DNA of 46,949 bases from an uncultured Schlesneria sp. (GCA_903834925.1 CAILLA010000197.1:1-46949), one strand, 5' to 3'. Positions 1-9,477 are shown, numbered from the stretch's first letter. Program-made: numbers and translations. Notes: generated by a model from the sequence alone, not told the origin.

Positions 1-75
1 GATGCGAACAATCGTGACCGTCACGTTATCACCAATCAAAATCTTTTCGCCTGGCTTTCGAGAGAGCACCAACAT
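1..75 (-). CDS. csrA: CsrA carbon storage regulator, N-terminal part (runs off left edge)
   Basis: Reading the minus strand from the ATG at 75 gives 25 codons to the window edge, starting MLVLSRKPGEKILIG and continuing DNVTVTIVRI. This is the highly conserved N-terminus of CsrA/RsmA, a small dimeric RNA-binding protein that represses or stabilises mRNAs by binding GGA motifs near ribosome binding sites. A purine-rich AGGAAAGGGGTGG lies just upstream of the start. The usual protein is about 60-75 residues, so roughly the last two thirds lie outside the window. The gene is too short here for an ordinary ORF scan, but the match over strands beta1-beta2 leaves little doubt. It is divergent from the oxidoreductase at 557. 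Confidence 0.93.
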   Translation of the reverse strand, partial: MLVLSRKPGEKILIGDNVTVTIVRI

Positions 76-556
76 ACCGCCACCCCTTTCCTGGTCCTGA
101 ATGATCTTCCCTGTTTCGTGCTGCGCGGTCTCAAACAGTCGCCTCCACAGACACTTCTCCTTGCAACCATCGGTCGCCACTGTCATCAACTGGAGTACGA
201 CGTCAGAAGGATAACAACCCCAGCCCTTGAAAATCTAGTCCAATCCGAGAATTCGGCAAAATCCCTAATCGCCGTTTTTCAATTGACCAAGGAGCAGAGT
301 GCACTTTTTGTTAGCACAACCACTGCTGCGCAATGCTACTTTGCATTAAAAAGCTTTTTCTTGACTGACTTGCGTGGAAAAACTTGGCCTTTTTGCGATG
401 GCGGCAAGACTACCGCAGCCAACTGCCCGGTTTGCAGGCAGTTGTTTTATGCAAGGAAATTAGGCAGTTGGCTCAGGCTTGCTTTTCCCAAAGTTCAGCC
501 AGATGCTACGCAGCGAGTTCTGACCGCAATGTTGCATGGTTTTGGAGGAATGACCG
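76..556. other. Intergenic stretch between divergent csrA and oxidoreductase
   Basis: No credible gene. A long plus-strand reading frame starts at 118, but it overlaps the oxidoreductase and has no protein-like composition. The stretch should hold the promoters of csrA (minus) and the oxidoreductase (plus); I cannot pick a convincing -35/-10 pair. Visible structure: a 12-base palindrome AAAAAGCTTTTT at 348-359 and an 8-bp hairpin CAACTGCC (420-427) / GGCAGTTG (437-444) with a 9-nt loop followed by TTTTAT. A third copy of GGCAGTTG lies at 463-470. Their function is unknown. Confidence 0.5.
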
Positions 557-1636
557 ATGGTGAGGATTGGGATCGTCGGAATCGGGTTCATGGGCTGGGC
601 ACATTTTTCCGGGGCGATGAAGTTCACGGACGCCGGCCGCATTACTGGGTCGAAGCTGAAAGGGGGGACGGTTACGACGATCTGTACCCGCAGTCCGGAA
701 AAGCTGATTGGTGACTGGACCTCAATTCAAGGAAATTTTGGTCCGCGCGGGGCCAAGCTCGACCTGACGAAGATTGTCGCCTTCGATGATTATCGACAGA
801 TGTTTGCCTCGCCAGACATCGACCTGATCGACATTTGCATGCCCAATGACAAACACGAAGAGTTAGCCATTGCAGCCATGAATGCGGGAAAAGACGTGTT
901 GATCGAGAAGCCCATTGCGATTGATCCGAAGGCTGCCGATCGAATGGTCGCAGTTGCACGAAAGACGGGTCGCAAGCTGATGGTTGCTCAGGTTCTTCCG
1001 TTCTTTCCCGAATTCAAGTTTGCCGCAGAAACCATCGCGTCCGGGAAATATGGAAAACTTCGAGCGGCACATTTCCGCCGTGTCATCTCATCGCCAAAGT
1101 GGTCGAGCGATATGTCCGACTTTCGTAAGCTTGGAGGCTGGGGAATCGATTTACACATTCACGACAATCACTTCATCAGCTTAATCTGTGGAGTGCCTCA
1201 GCAAGTTTTTTCACGTGGGATTGTCCAGGACGGATTCGTTAACCACGTCCATACCCAGTACATGTATGAGGATTCTTCTCTCGCCGTCAGCGCCGTAAGT
1301 GGCGGAATCGCAGCAGAGGGCTTGGCGTTTTCTGCCGGGTTTGAAATCTATCTCGAAAATGCCACGCTGTTATACAGTGCAGGGACAATCGGAGGAGAGT
1401 GGGTTCAGGATCGCCCCCTGACCGTTGTCGCATCAGGAAAAGTCACTCAGCCCAAGTTGAAAGGGGGAACCGAATGGTGTTCCGCGTTTACCTCGGAATT
1501 GCAAGTGGCCGTTGATGCGGTGAAGTCCCGCGAAACACCTCGATTACTTTCAGATGAACTCGCTCGTGACGCTCTAAAAGTCTGCTATGCCGAGGCCAAA
1601 AGTATTCAGACCAACAAACCTGTAAAGGTTCTTTAG
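557..1636 (+). CDS. Gfo/Idh/MocA family oxidoreductase
   Basis: 359 aa. The N-terminal Rossmann dinucleotide-binding motif is [12 protein letters not shown] (residues 5-16). The family lysine motif EKP is near residues 116-118, and a HIHDNHF segment near residue 200 matches the usual catalytic histidine region of the C-terminal alpha/beta domain. Family members are cytoplasmic or secreted NAD(P)-dependent sugar or cyclitol dehydrogenases; no signal peptide is present here, so cytoplasmic action is expected. The substrate cannot be told from sequence. The start is supported by GGAGGA at 544-549, seven bases before the ATG. It lies 23 bases upstream of the RNase Z-like gene and may be cotranscribed with it, although their functions are not obviously linked. 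Confidence 0.93.
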   Translation: MVRIGIVGIGFMGWAHFSGAMKFTDAGRITGSKLKGGTVTTICTRSPEKLIGDWTSIQGNFGPRGAKLDLTKIVAFDDYRQMFASPDIDLIDICMPNDKHEELAIAAMNAGKDVLIEKPIAIDPKAADRMVAVARKTGRKLMVAQVLPFFPEFKFAAETIASGKYGKLRAAHFRRVISSPKWSSDMSDFRKLGGWGIDLHIHDNHFISLICGVPQQVFSRGIVQDGFVNHVHTQYMYEDSSLAVSAVSGGIAAEGLAFSAGFEIYLENATLLYSAGTIGGEWVQDRPLTVVASGKVTQPKLKGGTEWCSAFTSELQVAVDAVKSRETPRLLSDELARDALKVCYAEAKSIQTNKPVKVL

Positions 1637-1659
1637 TCGTATTAACTGGATGTCGCACG

Positions 1660-2499
1660 ATGGTTGAAAATCTTCCTTACCATACCCTGCAGCACGATGG
1701 CCTCACGATTGAAGGCTATTCGCGTGCTGCCGTGCAGAGCTATTGGAGGATTCCTGAACTCAAGCTGGGGTTCGATTTAGGTGGCAGTCCCTGGGATTTT
1801 ATGAATCTCCCGACGATTTTCATCACTCATGCCCACCTCGATCACATGGCCGCATTGCCGGTTTACGTTGCTCGACGTCGGATGATGAAGATGGAGCCGC
1901 CGACAATCTATCTTCCTGAAGAAAACGTTGAATGGGCCGATCGGTTGTTGAAAGTCTGGCAGAAATTGGATCGGGGGCGAATGAATTGCCAGCTGATTGG
2001 AGTTAAGGCAGGTCAGGAAATTGAGTTGTCTCGTGATCATCTTGTCACGGTTTTTGCCACTTGCCATACGGTTCCGTCGGTTGGTTATCTGGTCTGGCAG
2101 CGACGAAAAAAACTGAAGCCGAAATATTCGGCGCTCAGCGGGAATGAAATCCGCGATCTGCGAATGTCGGGTGAAGAGGTGGCGCATGAAGTGCGAACGC
2201 CCTTAGTCTGCTACACGGGTGACACGGCCCCGCCGGGAATCGACAACTATCCTCCGATCTACGATGCCAAGATTTTGATTACCGAAATCACATTTTTTCG
2301 ACCGGAACACCGCAAAGAAAAAATCTATAAATTCGGCCATATGCATCTGGATGACATCATCGAACGGGCTGACAAATTCCACAACGAGCTGATTATTGCC
2401 ATGCACTTCAGCACGCGTTATGCAACGAATCAGATCGAACGGGCTGTGATGAAGAAAATGCCTGCTCAACTGAAAGATCGCATTAAACTTTGGCTGTAG
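1660..2499 (+). CDS. RNase Z-like metallo-beta-lactamase fold hydrolase
   Basis: 279 aa, close to the size of short-form tRNase Z. The metal-binding motif THAHLDHM is at about residues 55-62. Further metal-ligand regions are TCHTVPS, YTGDTAP and GHMHLDD. HFSTRY near 249-254 resembles the HFSxRY element of tRNase Z proteins. Such enzymes remove the 3' trailer from tRNA precursors, which would suit a genome where tRNAs lack an encoded CCA (as the tRNA-Ser here does). Some residues typical of bacterial Rnz are not obvious, so a related hydrolase of the same fold is possible. It sits between the oxidoreductase and the aminopropyltransferase, all on the plus strand. Confidence 0.82.
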   Translation: MVENLPYHTLQHDGLTIEGYSRAAVQSYWRIPELKLGFDLGGSPWDFMNLPTIFITHAHLDHMAALPVYVARRRMMKMEPPTIYLPEENVEWADRLLKVWQKLDRGRMNCQLIGVKAGQEIELSRDHLVTVFATCHTVPSVGYLVWQRRKKLKPKYSALSGNEIRDLRMSGEEVAHEVRTPLVCYTGDTAPPGIDNYPPIYDAKILITEITFFRPEHRKEKIYKFGHMHLDDIIERADKFHNELIIAMHFSTRYATNQIERAVMKKMPAQLKDRIKLWL

Positions 2500-2510
2500 T
2501 CGTAAAGGCA

Positions 2511-3380
2511 ATGTTCATGAATTCCGACGTTCAGTGGATCGGCGAGTCTTTTACGCCCGACGACATTTGGCAACATCGGGTTCAAAAAGTGCTCGCCCAT
2601 TGTCAAACGCCGTTTCAAGAGATGTTTATTGTTGAAAGCGGGGTCTACGGTAAAGCGCTGGTCCTGGATGGTCGGTGGCAAACCTGTACCGGGGACGAAT
2701 TCCTGTACCACGAGCCGCTTGTCCATACGCCGATCGTCATGCACGGACATCCGCGTCGAGTCTTGATTGCGGGAGGTGCCGACGGGGGCGCAGCGCGCGA
2801 AGCGCTCAAGTGGAACAACGTCGAAGAGATTCTGTTAGTTGATATCGACGGCGCGGCGGTGGAGGCGTGTCGAAAATGGCTTCCCGAAATTCACCAGGGA
2901 TCGTTGAATGATCCTCGGGTCAAAATCGAAATCGCGGACGCATTCGATCTAATTGAAGGGACGCGAGGTTGGGACGTCATCATCGCGGATTTGACAGACC
3001 CCATCGAATCAGGCCCTGCCTGTAAGCTGTTTACTCGTGAGTTTTTCAGCTTTTGTCAGAGAGCATTAGCACCCGGTGGAATGTTTATTAACCAGGCGGG
3101 TTCAATGTCACCTCCACTTATGGAACCGCTGACACGAACAGCGAAGACAATCGCATCCGTGTTCACCGACATCGTTGTCATCACGGCCAACGTGCCAACA
3201 TACGGGTCACCATGGGGAATGATTCTCGCCTGTGATCATCGACTCAATCTTCGTCCTGATGCCGATCACGTGGACCAAATGATTCAGCGCAGCACAAACA
3301 CTTCCTTCCGAATGTTTGATGGACGAACCCTGCTTGGACTTCTGCAAACACCCAAGTACGTCAGAGACCAGCTTGTTTGA
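2511..3380 (+). CDS. Spermidine synthase-family aminopropyltransferase (thermospermine-synthase-like)
   Basis: 289 aa from the ATG at 2511. An in-frame TTG at 2490 overlaps the previous gene and lacks support, while TAAAGG precedes 2511. The SAM/dcSAM-binding loop GGADGGAAREAL is at about 88-99 and LLVDID follows. The acidic catalytic segment reads IADLTDPIESGPACKLF near residue 158. Classical SpeE has DSTDPxGP; the DLxDPIExGP form and the following KLFT are closer to my memory of plant ACL5-type thermospermine synthases. The predicted role is transfer of an aminopropyl group from decarboxylated SAM to putrescine or spermidine in the cytoplasm. No speD or speA homologue is in the window. The convergent minus-strand operon ends just beyond it. 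Confidence 0.85.
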   Translation: MFMNSDVQWIGESFTPDDIWQHRVQKVLAHCQTPFQEMFIVESGVYGKALVLDGRWQTCTGDEFLYHEPLVHTPIVMHGHPRRVLIAGGADGGAAREALKWNNVEEILLVDIDGAAVEACRKWLPEIHQGSLNDPRVKIEIADAFDLIEGTRGWDVIIADLTDPIESGPACKLFTREFFSFCQRALAPGGMFINQAGSMSPPLMEPLTRTAKTIASVFTDIVVITANVPTYGSPWGMILACDHRLNLRPDADHVDQMIQRSTNTSFRMFDGRTLLGLLQTPKYVRDQLV

Positions 3381-3390
3381 AGGGCTGATA

Positions 3391-3430
3391 AAAAAAGAGG
3401 AAGGAAATGAATTGTGTCATTTCCTTCCTC
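3391..3430 (-). terminator. Strong Rho-independent terminator of the ABC exporter operon
   Basis: A perfect 14-bp inverted repeat lies at 3397-3410 and 3417-3430 with a 6-nt loop ATTGTG. On the minus strand it is followed by TTTTTT (complement of 3391-3396), the standard intrinsic terminator layout, 85 bases past the stop of the minus-strand gene at 3516. On the plus strand there is no T-tract after the stem, so it may only weakly stop the aminopropyltransferase transcript. Confidence 0.92.
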
Positions 3431-3515
3431 CCAAAGTTCTAGCACATTTCGTTCGCGGCAGTACAACCGGGTTCTCATTCAACAGAATAAAAGTACTCGA
3501 TCCAAAGCACGAGTC

Positions 3516-4865
3516 TTATTTGTTATCAAGGAACAGCCGTTTAAACTGCTTGTTCACGTTCCCCATGATCTGGGAATTATCAGACTTCATTTGAAGCAGC
3601 CACTTGAGCGGGAATTCTTCCGGAATCTTGTCGCCGGAGACCTGATAGATATCGTCCCAGATCTTCCAACCCAGTAGACATTCTTCGCAGAGGATGTCTT
3701 CGTCCGTCAGCGACGAATATTCGTCTCTCTTCAGGATCTTATCAAAGCCTTCCATTCCCTTAAAAGCGGCAGTTCGAGCGTTATCAAATTCCTGGGCTTT
3801 GTAGGCTTGTTTTGCGTCGAAAACAAAACGATGAGCTTCCGACATTTCCGGCTCGGCCTCTGCCAATGCTCGCGTTCGCCAATAGCGATAGTTCGTCATC
3901 TTCTGGTAAGCGTCAACGGCTTTCCGAACGCGAAGCTCGTCATCGGGTGTTCCCGCCTGCTGTTTGATTTCTTCGGCTGTCATTTCCAGCATGATGTCGG
4001 ACTCTTCCGGTCCGATCAAAGCATGGAACGTTTCACGACCATAACTCTCGGTCCAATCCTTCCGAGCATGATCCCAGGCCGCTCGGGTCTCTTCGCCGAA
4101 CTTTCCTTCTTTCTGAAGTGCTTGAGCGTAGTCGAACAGGCATCGAGCCGGAGTCGATCGGAACAAGCTACGATCAAGAATATGCTGAGGCCGAGCAAGT
4201 TCACGGACGCACGCCGCTTCGAACCATTCACGGCCAACCAGGAAATTGTCCTTGGCTTCGGGATTGACGACGGGATCGGGGCCATTCTTGAAAACAGGGT
4301 CGGGATCACTGACGAAGAATTTTCGATAGTCCGCGGATTCGTCTGCGTAACCAACTTTATGTTGGATGACTTTACCAGTTCGGTAGTACAACTCGGTTGA
4401 TCGCTTGTTTCTCTCGACGCCACGCTTCAAGAACTTCGCGCCTTGTTTGACCCAATAGTAACGGTCTGGTACCGCATCCCACTCGGCGGATGTGTTATAG
4501 GCCAGGTTCCAACCATTAAAGTCCCAGACTTTTTCGAAGTGAGGCTGAAGGCGAACAATCGACTCGGTCGTCGCCTGCATTTCAGCCCAGCGCTTCGTGT
4601 CCTTCTGCTGGTCGAGGTCTTTCCACAGCACGTTCACAGCCATGCCCCGCATCCCGAGCAGGGCGAAATTCATCGCCGCACTCGAAGCATCGACGTCACC
4701 CAGATCCGCCTCACCCAGTTCGTACTGGCTACGAAGTTGAGAGAGGACTCCACCTGGCGCATCCTTTCCGTCGGAGGGAAGGCTGAGCCAAATGATTGGG
4801 ATCAGCAATACCACGATTCCGATCAGATAAACCAGCTTTCGCTGTTGAGATGTCATATTGGTCAT
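3516..4865 (-). CDS. Membrane-anchored accessory protein of ABC-2 exporter, unknown function
   Basis: 449 aa. One hydrophobic segment at about residues 11-29 (LVYLIGIVVLLIPIIWLSL) should anchor the protein with the rest outside the cytoplasm. The remainder is predominantly helical, charged and aromatic-rich (WAEMQATTES, WNLAYNTSAEW, YYWVKQGAKFL), with a spacing reminiscent of TPR-like helical hairpins; I see no catalytic motif. The start ATG overlaps the stop of the upstream permease by four bases (ATGA), so the two are probably translationally coupled and work together. I do not recognise a named family. It may be a periplasmic partner or substrate-handling subunit for the exporter. It is the last gene of the operon, ended by the hairpin at 3391-3430. 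Confidence 0.85.
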   Translation of the reverse strand: MTNMTSQQRKLVYLIGIVVLLIPIIWLSLPSDGKDAPGGVLSQLRSQYELGEADLGDVDASSAAMNFALLGMRGMAVNVLWKDLDQQKDTKRWAEMQATTESIVRLQPHFEKVWDFNGWNLAYNTSAEWDAVPDRYYWVKQGAKFLKRGVERNKRSTELYYRTGKVIQHKVGYADESADYRKFFVSDPDPVFKNGPDPVVNPEAKDNFLVGREWFEAACVRELARPQHILDRSLFRSTPARCLFDYAQALQKEGKFGEETRAAWDHARKDWTESYGRETFHALIGPEESDIMLEMTAEEIKQQAGTPDDELRVRKAVDAYQKMTNYRYWRTRALAEAEPEMSEAHRFVFDAKQAYKAQEFDNARTAAFKGMEGFDKILKRDEYSSLTDEDILCEECLLGWKIWDDIYQVSGDKIPEEFPLKWLLQMKSDNSQIMGNVNKQFKRLFLDNK

Positions 4866-6466
4866 TTCGACTCCAATTCGCGAATTCGAAGCGCGAAGTA
4901 TCCCATCACCACGCAGGGAATAATAAACGCTGATGTTACTAAAAGACTTGGAATAATCGACGTGTCCAAGGGAACGTCAAAACCATTTGCCACGAACTCG
5001 GGCATGTTAAAGTACTGCGAATACGGAATGACGTGTCGGCACAGCCATAGAAAATTATTGAGTAACCAGTCGAAGAATTGGATGACAGCAAACGCAGGGT
5101 TGGCTGGTAATTCCGCCGATGGACCCAGATGCATAACAAGCCGATAGACTGACTCCAGAAAGCCGCCCCCCTGAACCTGCCCAAAGACCAGTTGGTCCAT
5201 GAATTGATGGTTGTCCTTCAATGACAGGAAATAGATCACGAACGTAAGTACCGCAGCAATAGGACCTTTCACCATCGTACTTGCTGAAACGCCAATCATT
5301 GTAATCAACAACAACGTTAGCGAAATTCCTAAAATGGCTTTCCAGTAGCCCATCCAGAACGGACGATCTGGCATTCGAATAAACAAGTCGGATCGTGCCA
5401 TACCGATATATTGTTCGCGGTCGATGCACGAGACTTCAATCAGCAAGTCTTTATTCGCGGTAACAAAATCCTTCAAAATATCGTACTGAACGTCATCGAC
5501 AGTGACCTTCCGAGGAATCTTATCTAATTTGTGGCGAAACTCGTTTACTGGCTGGGGATCAGTCGTGTATGCCAGATTCTTTTCCGGGTTGTAAAGCTTA
5601 ATGTCATAAAACAGCGGCCGGGTCATATCCCCCTTATAGCTGCGAAATGCCGAGAATGAATTCTCAAAATTCAAGTTCCCGTCCGAGTCCAGAACCGACT
5701 CGTCAACCTTTATAAATCTCCAGCGTGCACGAGCTTTCGTCGCTCCTTCGATATAACTGCGAAAGATCCAGATATCTCCGACATTGACCCCTGACCTGGC
5801 AGAATTCCCTTCACGATCAAGAAATTCCATCTCAGTTCCGTAGACCGGGACACGACAGGTCAGCAACGGTTGAGAGTCTGCTGGAATTTGTCTGACGATC
5901 CAGAAATGTCCGACGATGGCCATCACAGTGAGGACGAGACAACCAATCAACCAAATACCAATCATTCGGCCAAGGACAATCTCGACTCGTCGCGCGGGCT
6001 TGGTAACAACAGTGTGAATCGAACGCAATCGAATGTCTTCGGGGATTCCAAAACAACAGAGAAGAAGCACGACGGGAAGTGTCAGCCAACTGATCGCTGT
6101 CAGCACAAAGCTGATGTAAACTTTGACCTGATCAGGCTTAATCTCTTTCGAATCGCCCATAAACCAGCCTGCAAACATGAACAGCAGGCCGAACACGACG
6201 AACACGGCTAATGCTTTACGACGGATCGCCTCTGTATAGGTCAATCGCGTGAGTGCCCAAATACGTCGAGGGGAAAGTTGAAAGAGGTCTGCAGCCATCC
6301 CTCCTAATTCGTCGAAGAAGATACCAATCCCACTCATCCCTTTGGTCGTGAGAAGGTTTAGCATCGAAACGAATAAAACAACAAATGTCAGGGCTCCGAC
6401 AACAACCACCCAATTCAGGAAGGAAATAAAGGGGTTGAGTAAGTATTCATTAGGATCAAAATACAT
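4862..6466 (-). CDS. ABC-2 type transporter permease with large extracytoplasmic domain
   Basis: 534 aa. Hydrophobic segments are seen near residues 18-38, 86-106, 115-140 and 170-190, then a soluble domain of about 180 residues, then further membrane segments from about 375 to the C-terminus, ending in a short charged tail RIRELESK. The cytoplasmic motif TVVTKPARRVEIVLGRMIG between early helices is typical of ABC-2 exporters related to the NosY/CcmB-like permeases. The product should form the membrane channel partner of the ATPase encoded 90 bases upstream. The large central domain lies between membrane segments and could contact the anchored partner encoded next. The substrate is unknown. 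Confidence 0.85.
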   Translation of the reverse strand: MYFDPNEYLLNPFISFLNWVVVVGALTFVVLFVSMLNLLTTKGMSGIGIFFDELGGMAADLFQLSPRRIWALTRLTYTEAIRRKALAVFVVFGLLFMFAGWFMGDSKEIKPDQVKVYISFVLTAISWLTLPVVLLLCCFGIPEDIRLRSIHTVVTKPARRVEIVLGRMIGIWLIGCLVLTVMAIVGHFWIVRQIPADSQPLLTCRVPVYGTEMEFLDREGNSARSGVNVGDIWIFRSYIEGATKARARWRFIKVDESVLDSDGNLNFENSFSAFRSYKGDMTRPLFYDIKLYNPEKNLAYTTDPQPVNEFRHKLDKIPRKVTVDDVQYDILKDFVTANKDLLIEVSCIDREQYIGMARSDLFIRMPDRPFWMGYWKAILGISLTLLLITMIGVSASTMVKGPIAAVLTFVIYFLSLKDNHQFMDQLVFGQVQGGGFLESVYRLVMHLGPSAELPANPAFAVIQFFDWLLNNFLWLCRHVIPYSQYFNMPEFVANGFDVPLDTSIIPSLLVTSAFIIPCVVMGYFALRIRELESK

Positions 6467-6555
6467 AAAGTCGACCGTTGCTGATGAAAGTTGGAACTAA
6501 GAGGCAACAGTGCCACACAACGTGGCCGACGCTGCCGGCGTCAGCGCTTCTCAAA

Positions 6556-7458
6556 TCACGAAACCGATTGGTGATCGGTGACATTACGATGTCCAGGCCG
6601 CTCGCGGCTCTCCTGGACTGTTTTCAGGAACAGATCTTCAAGGCTGGCCGTTGGTTGATCAACCTTCACGTTCGTAGCACCGTGTCGCTTCAGGACATCC
6701 TGAATCTCTTTCTCTGCGGCTTCGCTGAGTTTTGAGCTGCGAATCTGCGTTTCATCCTGAGCTTTCAACAGTTCGTCGACCCGACCCATCACTTTCAATT
6801 CACCACCGTAAAGGATCGCGATTCGATCGCAAACGTCCTGGACGTCGGCCAGAAGGTGGCTGCACATCAGAACGGTCTTTCCTTGTGCTTTCAGGTCGAG
6901 AATCAGGTCTTTCATATCGCGGTTACCCAGCGGGTCGAGACCACTTGTGGGTTCGTCAAGCATCACCAGATCTGGATCGTTGATCAATGCTTGAGCCACA
7001 CCGATTCGGCGAGTCATCCCTTTCGAGTACTCTTTCAATTGTCGCCGACGGGATTGAGGCGCGAGTTTGACCAGATCTAACAGCTTCTCGGATCGCTCTT
7101 TGCGTTGCGCGGCCGACATATTGAAGAGGCGACCATAAAAATCAAGCGTTTCGTACGCGTTCAGAAAACGGTAGAGATAAGATTCTTCTGGCAGATATCC
7201 AATCCGTTCGTTCTTGCTGACGTCGGCTGCCGATTTGCCCAAGATCTTGATCTCACCTTCAGTCGGAAAGAGCAATCCCAGCAGCAGTTTTAAGGTCGTT
7301 GTCTTGCCTGAACCGTTTGGTCCAAGCAGTCCAAAGACCTCACCTTTTTTGATATCCAAGCTTAACGCATTCAGAGCACGCACTTTAGGGCGACCCCAGA
7401 AATCGCGGTAGACCTTTGACAAATTTCGAATTTCAATCACAGCCTCGGACTGGCTCAT
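6556..7458 (-). CDS. ABC transporter ATP-binding protein
   Basis: 300 aa from the ATG at 7458, which is preceded by GGGAG at good spacing; the frame is open further upstream but without family sequence. Walker [10 protein letters not shown] is at about 46-54, the signature YSKGM at about 144-148, Walker B LVMLDEP at about 164-170 and the switch histidine in CSHLL follows. The specific signature form and the [14 protein letters not shown] Q-loop region (here [10 protein letters not shown], no glutamine) match drug/lipid/Cu-type ABC-2 exporter ATPases (CcmA/NosF-like). It is the first gene of a three-gene exporter operon with the permease and the anchored protein. It acts at the cytoplasmic face of the inner membrane. 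Confidence 0.94.
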   Translation of the reverse strand: MSQSEAVIEIRNLSKVYRDFWGRPKVRALNALSLDIKKGEVFGLLGPNGSGKTTTLKLLLGLLFPTEGEIKILGKSAADVSKNERIGYLPEESYLYRFLNAYETLDFYGRLFNMSAAQRKERSEKLLDLVKLAPQSRRRQLKEYSKGMTRRIGVAQALINDPDLVMLDEPTSGLDPLGNRDMKDLILDLKAQGKTVLMCSHLLADVQDVCDRIAILYGGELKVMGRVDELLKAQDETQIRSSKLSEAAEKEIQDVLKRHGATNVKVDQPTASLEDLFLKTVQESRERPGHRNVTDHQSVS

Positions 7459-7688
7459 GCAAGCTCCCGGAATCTCTAACGAAGAATTCGCCGGACAAAC
7501 GACCCTGATCGCGGAACAAAATTCCACCGATCAGAATTCGGAGGAAAAATACGGACATCTCCGCTGCCGATGTACGCCGAACCTGACAAAGGCGTTTGCT
7601 GACACCTGCAAGATTTCGGAATTTGAATCGACGCGCGAGTCACACATCCTAAAAACCCTGTGTGCCGCTGACAAGCCGCTTCCTTCAA

Positions 7689-9371
7689 TCAGTTCTTGCG
7701 GTGTTTCGGTTCTACCAATAATTCTGGTTTTTCCACCACAAGATAATGTCCGTGATCGGCTGTGACGATGAGAAGGGATTCGTTCCAGTTACTTCGTAGT
7801 TCAACCCAGTCGGTAATCGTCCGAACCGCTTTTTCTCCATCCAGTACGGCCCCGATTGAATTATCGAGATTGTTGTCGTGATTGGCCCAATCGACGTCAC
7901 CTGGTTCGACCATCAGCCAGAATCCCTTCGGATTCTTCGCCAAAACCGTCATCGCCGCTGAGGTCATGTCGCTGACGTTCGGGTTTTCGATAAGATCCGC
8001 TGCTTCGTAATCTTCGGCTTTGGACTTACGGCCAATTGTCGGTCGGAAATCACCGTCTGCCGTTGAAAAGGGCAAATGACCGCTGTACCGCCCCACGCCA
8101 TAGAAACCTAATAGTCGCTGGCCCAGGTTTGCAGCGGAATGGGCTGCGGCAGTAAGGTTCTCACATCCGCTGACGCCCGCGGTTCGAGTGGAGACGACAT
8201 ACTTTCCACCATTGCGAACATCAACAGAATGCCTGTCTGCATCGGTCAAATAGGCGTTTCCTGGCATAAAATTACTTCCGGGAGGGCCATCTTTTCCTTC
8301 CTCCACATTGCTGTCGAGTTTGCGAACGTCTCCAAATCCCCCGCCAATCAGTACGTCCAGTCCAGGAAGAGGTTCATCCGGGTGACTTATCGATTTCAAT
8401 CCAATCATATCCCTGGTCAGATCCTGATAGTCGTCGCGGTGAACATTGTGCGCGTAAGCGGCTGCGGGAGTCGCGTGACTGATCGGAACGCTCGAAACAG
8501 CTCCCACTGCATACCCTCGATCTTGTGCCAGATGGGCAATCGTTCGTACGGGATGTCCAGCGGGATCGACATTCACTCCGTTGTTATATGTCTTGATCCC
8601 GGCAGTCATACTCGCCGCCGAGCTCGATGAGTCCGTGTATGCATGCCGGACCTCTTTATCGTTATTTGTGGAGATCAGATAGAGCGGGTCAATACCTGGC
8701 GTCCAGGGGTTCGGGCCACCCAGCCTGCTGGAATAACCCCCAAACATCGTACCGCCAGGATTTAACACTGTTTGTTGGTTCACATTAATCTTCGTCCCGT
8801 TATTGTGGGGACTGGTACACATAAAACCGAACTGAGTCGTTCCATTGGCCGTATAATCCTGGAAATGCAATCCAGTTCCACGCCCTTGCACGTAAGCGAC
8901 TTTTTTTGTTTTGTAGATCGCGGCCGCTCGAGTCGTCTGCCAATCCATCCCGTCAAAAACCACAAGAAAAATATACTTTTTCCCCGCGTTCAGCGCGGCC
9001 AGTTGTATTTGAAAGAGGTCTGTCTGGTCGAAATATTCCGCGCTGGCATTCAGTGTCTCGGCAGGAACTCGACCGTAAATTCGTTTCAGTTCCTGTTCGT
9101 TTCGGTAAGGGCTTTTTTCATTTGAGTATTTTTTCAAATCGATCTGACCGGGTTGATCGAATTCCACAAATGTGTAGACGGGGATCAGTCGATTCGAGTG
9201 ACTCCCCCACATCTTGTAGTTATCTGGATCGGGCCCCCAATGGCCAAAATCCGCGCGATTGTTATTGATTGCCTCCGTTTGTAAATCACGGATGTAGTCG
9301 TCCCCTTCAGCACGCGCGGGGAGGTTCATTGCCGCGCATCCGACCAGCACGATTGCTGCAACAAATCGCAT
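7689..9371 (-). CDS. Secreted PhoA-type alkaline phosphatase, short C-terminus
   Basis: 560 aa with a signal peptide (residues 1-21, ending NLPARAEG). Metal-site aspartate D140 lies in VVFDGMD. The nucleophile region YTDSSSSAAS at 245-254 puts the phosphorylated serine at about S248. EPGDVDWANHDN from 489 and TADHGHY from 537 supply the other zinc/magnesium ligands. It should hydrolyse phosphomonoesters outside the cytoplasm. It is longer than E. coli PhoA (about 450 residues mature) owing to an N-terminal extension and a central insert. Unlike PhoA it ends only 17 residues after TADHGHY, so the segment carrying the third zinc histidine (His412 in E. coli) is not visible. No frameshift is apparent downstream. 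An atypical subfamily is likely. Confidence 0.87.
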   Translation of the reverse strand: MRFVAAIVLVGCAAMNLPARAEGDDYIRDLQTEAINNNRADFGHWGPDPDNYKMWGSHSNRLIPVYTFVEFDQPGQIDLKKYSNEKSPYRNEQELKRIYGRVPAETLNASAEYFDQTDLFQIQLAALNAGKKYIFLVVFDGMDWQTTRAAAIYKTKKVAYVQGRGTGLHFQDYTANGTTQFGFMCTSPHNNGTKINVNQQTVLNPGGTMFGGYSSRLGGPNPWTPGIDPLYLISTNNDKEVRHAYTDSSSSAASMTAGIKTYNNGVNVDPAGHPVRTIAHLAQDRGYAVGAVSSVPISHATPAAAYAHNVHRDDYQDLTRDMIGLKSISHPDEPLPGLDVLIGGGFGDVRKLDSNVEEGKDGPPGSNFMPGNAYLTDADRHSVDVRNGGKYVVSTRTAGVSGCENLTAAAHSAANLGQRLLGFYGVGRYSGHLPFSTADGDFRPTIGRKSKAEDYEAADLIENPNVSDMTSAAMTVLAKNPKGFWLMVEPGDVDWANHDNNLDNSIGAVLDGEKAVRTITDWVELRSNWNESLLIVTADHGHYLVVEKPELLVEPKHRKN

Positions 9372-9477
9372 GGAAAATTCTCTTGCTTAAAAGACGGTTC
9401 GAATTTGACCAATGAAATCAAGAAAAGTCGGCGATGACCAACGGCCCTCACCGACTTAGGGCACCCCGCAACGAGAG

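Noticed and set aside
420-444. Hairpin with TTTTAT as a plus-strand terminator
   Set aside because: No plus-strand gene ends upstream within the window and the stem is short; kept only as a structural note.
118-714. Long plus-strand frame before and into the oxidoreductase
   Set aside because: It overlaps the well-supported oxidoreductase start by about 160 bases in another frame, has no ribosome site or family motif, and its residues look like random translation.
7476-7688. Possible lost C-terminus of the alkaline phosphatase after its stop
   Set aside because: The frames past the stop have no histidine-containing PhoA-like segment, so I treat the short end as genuine.
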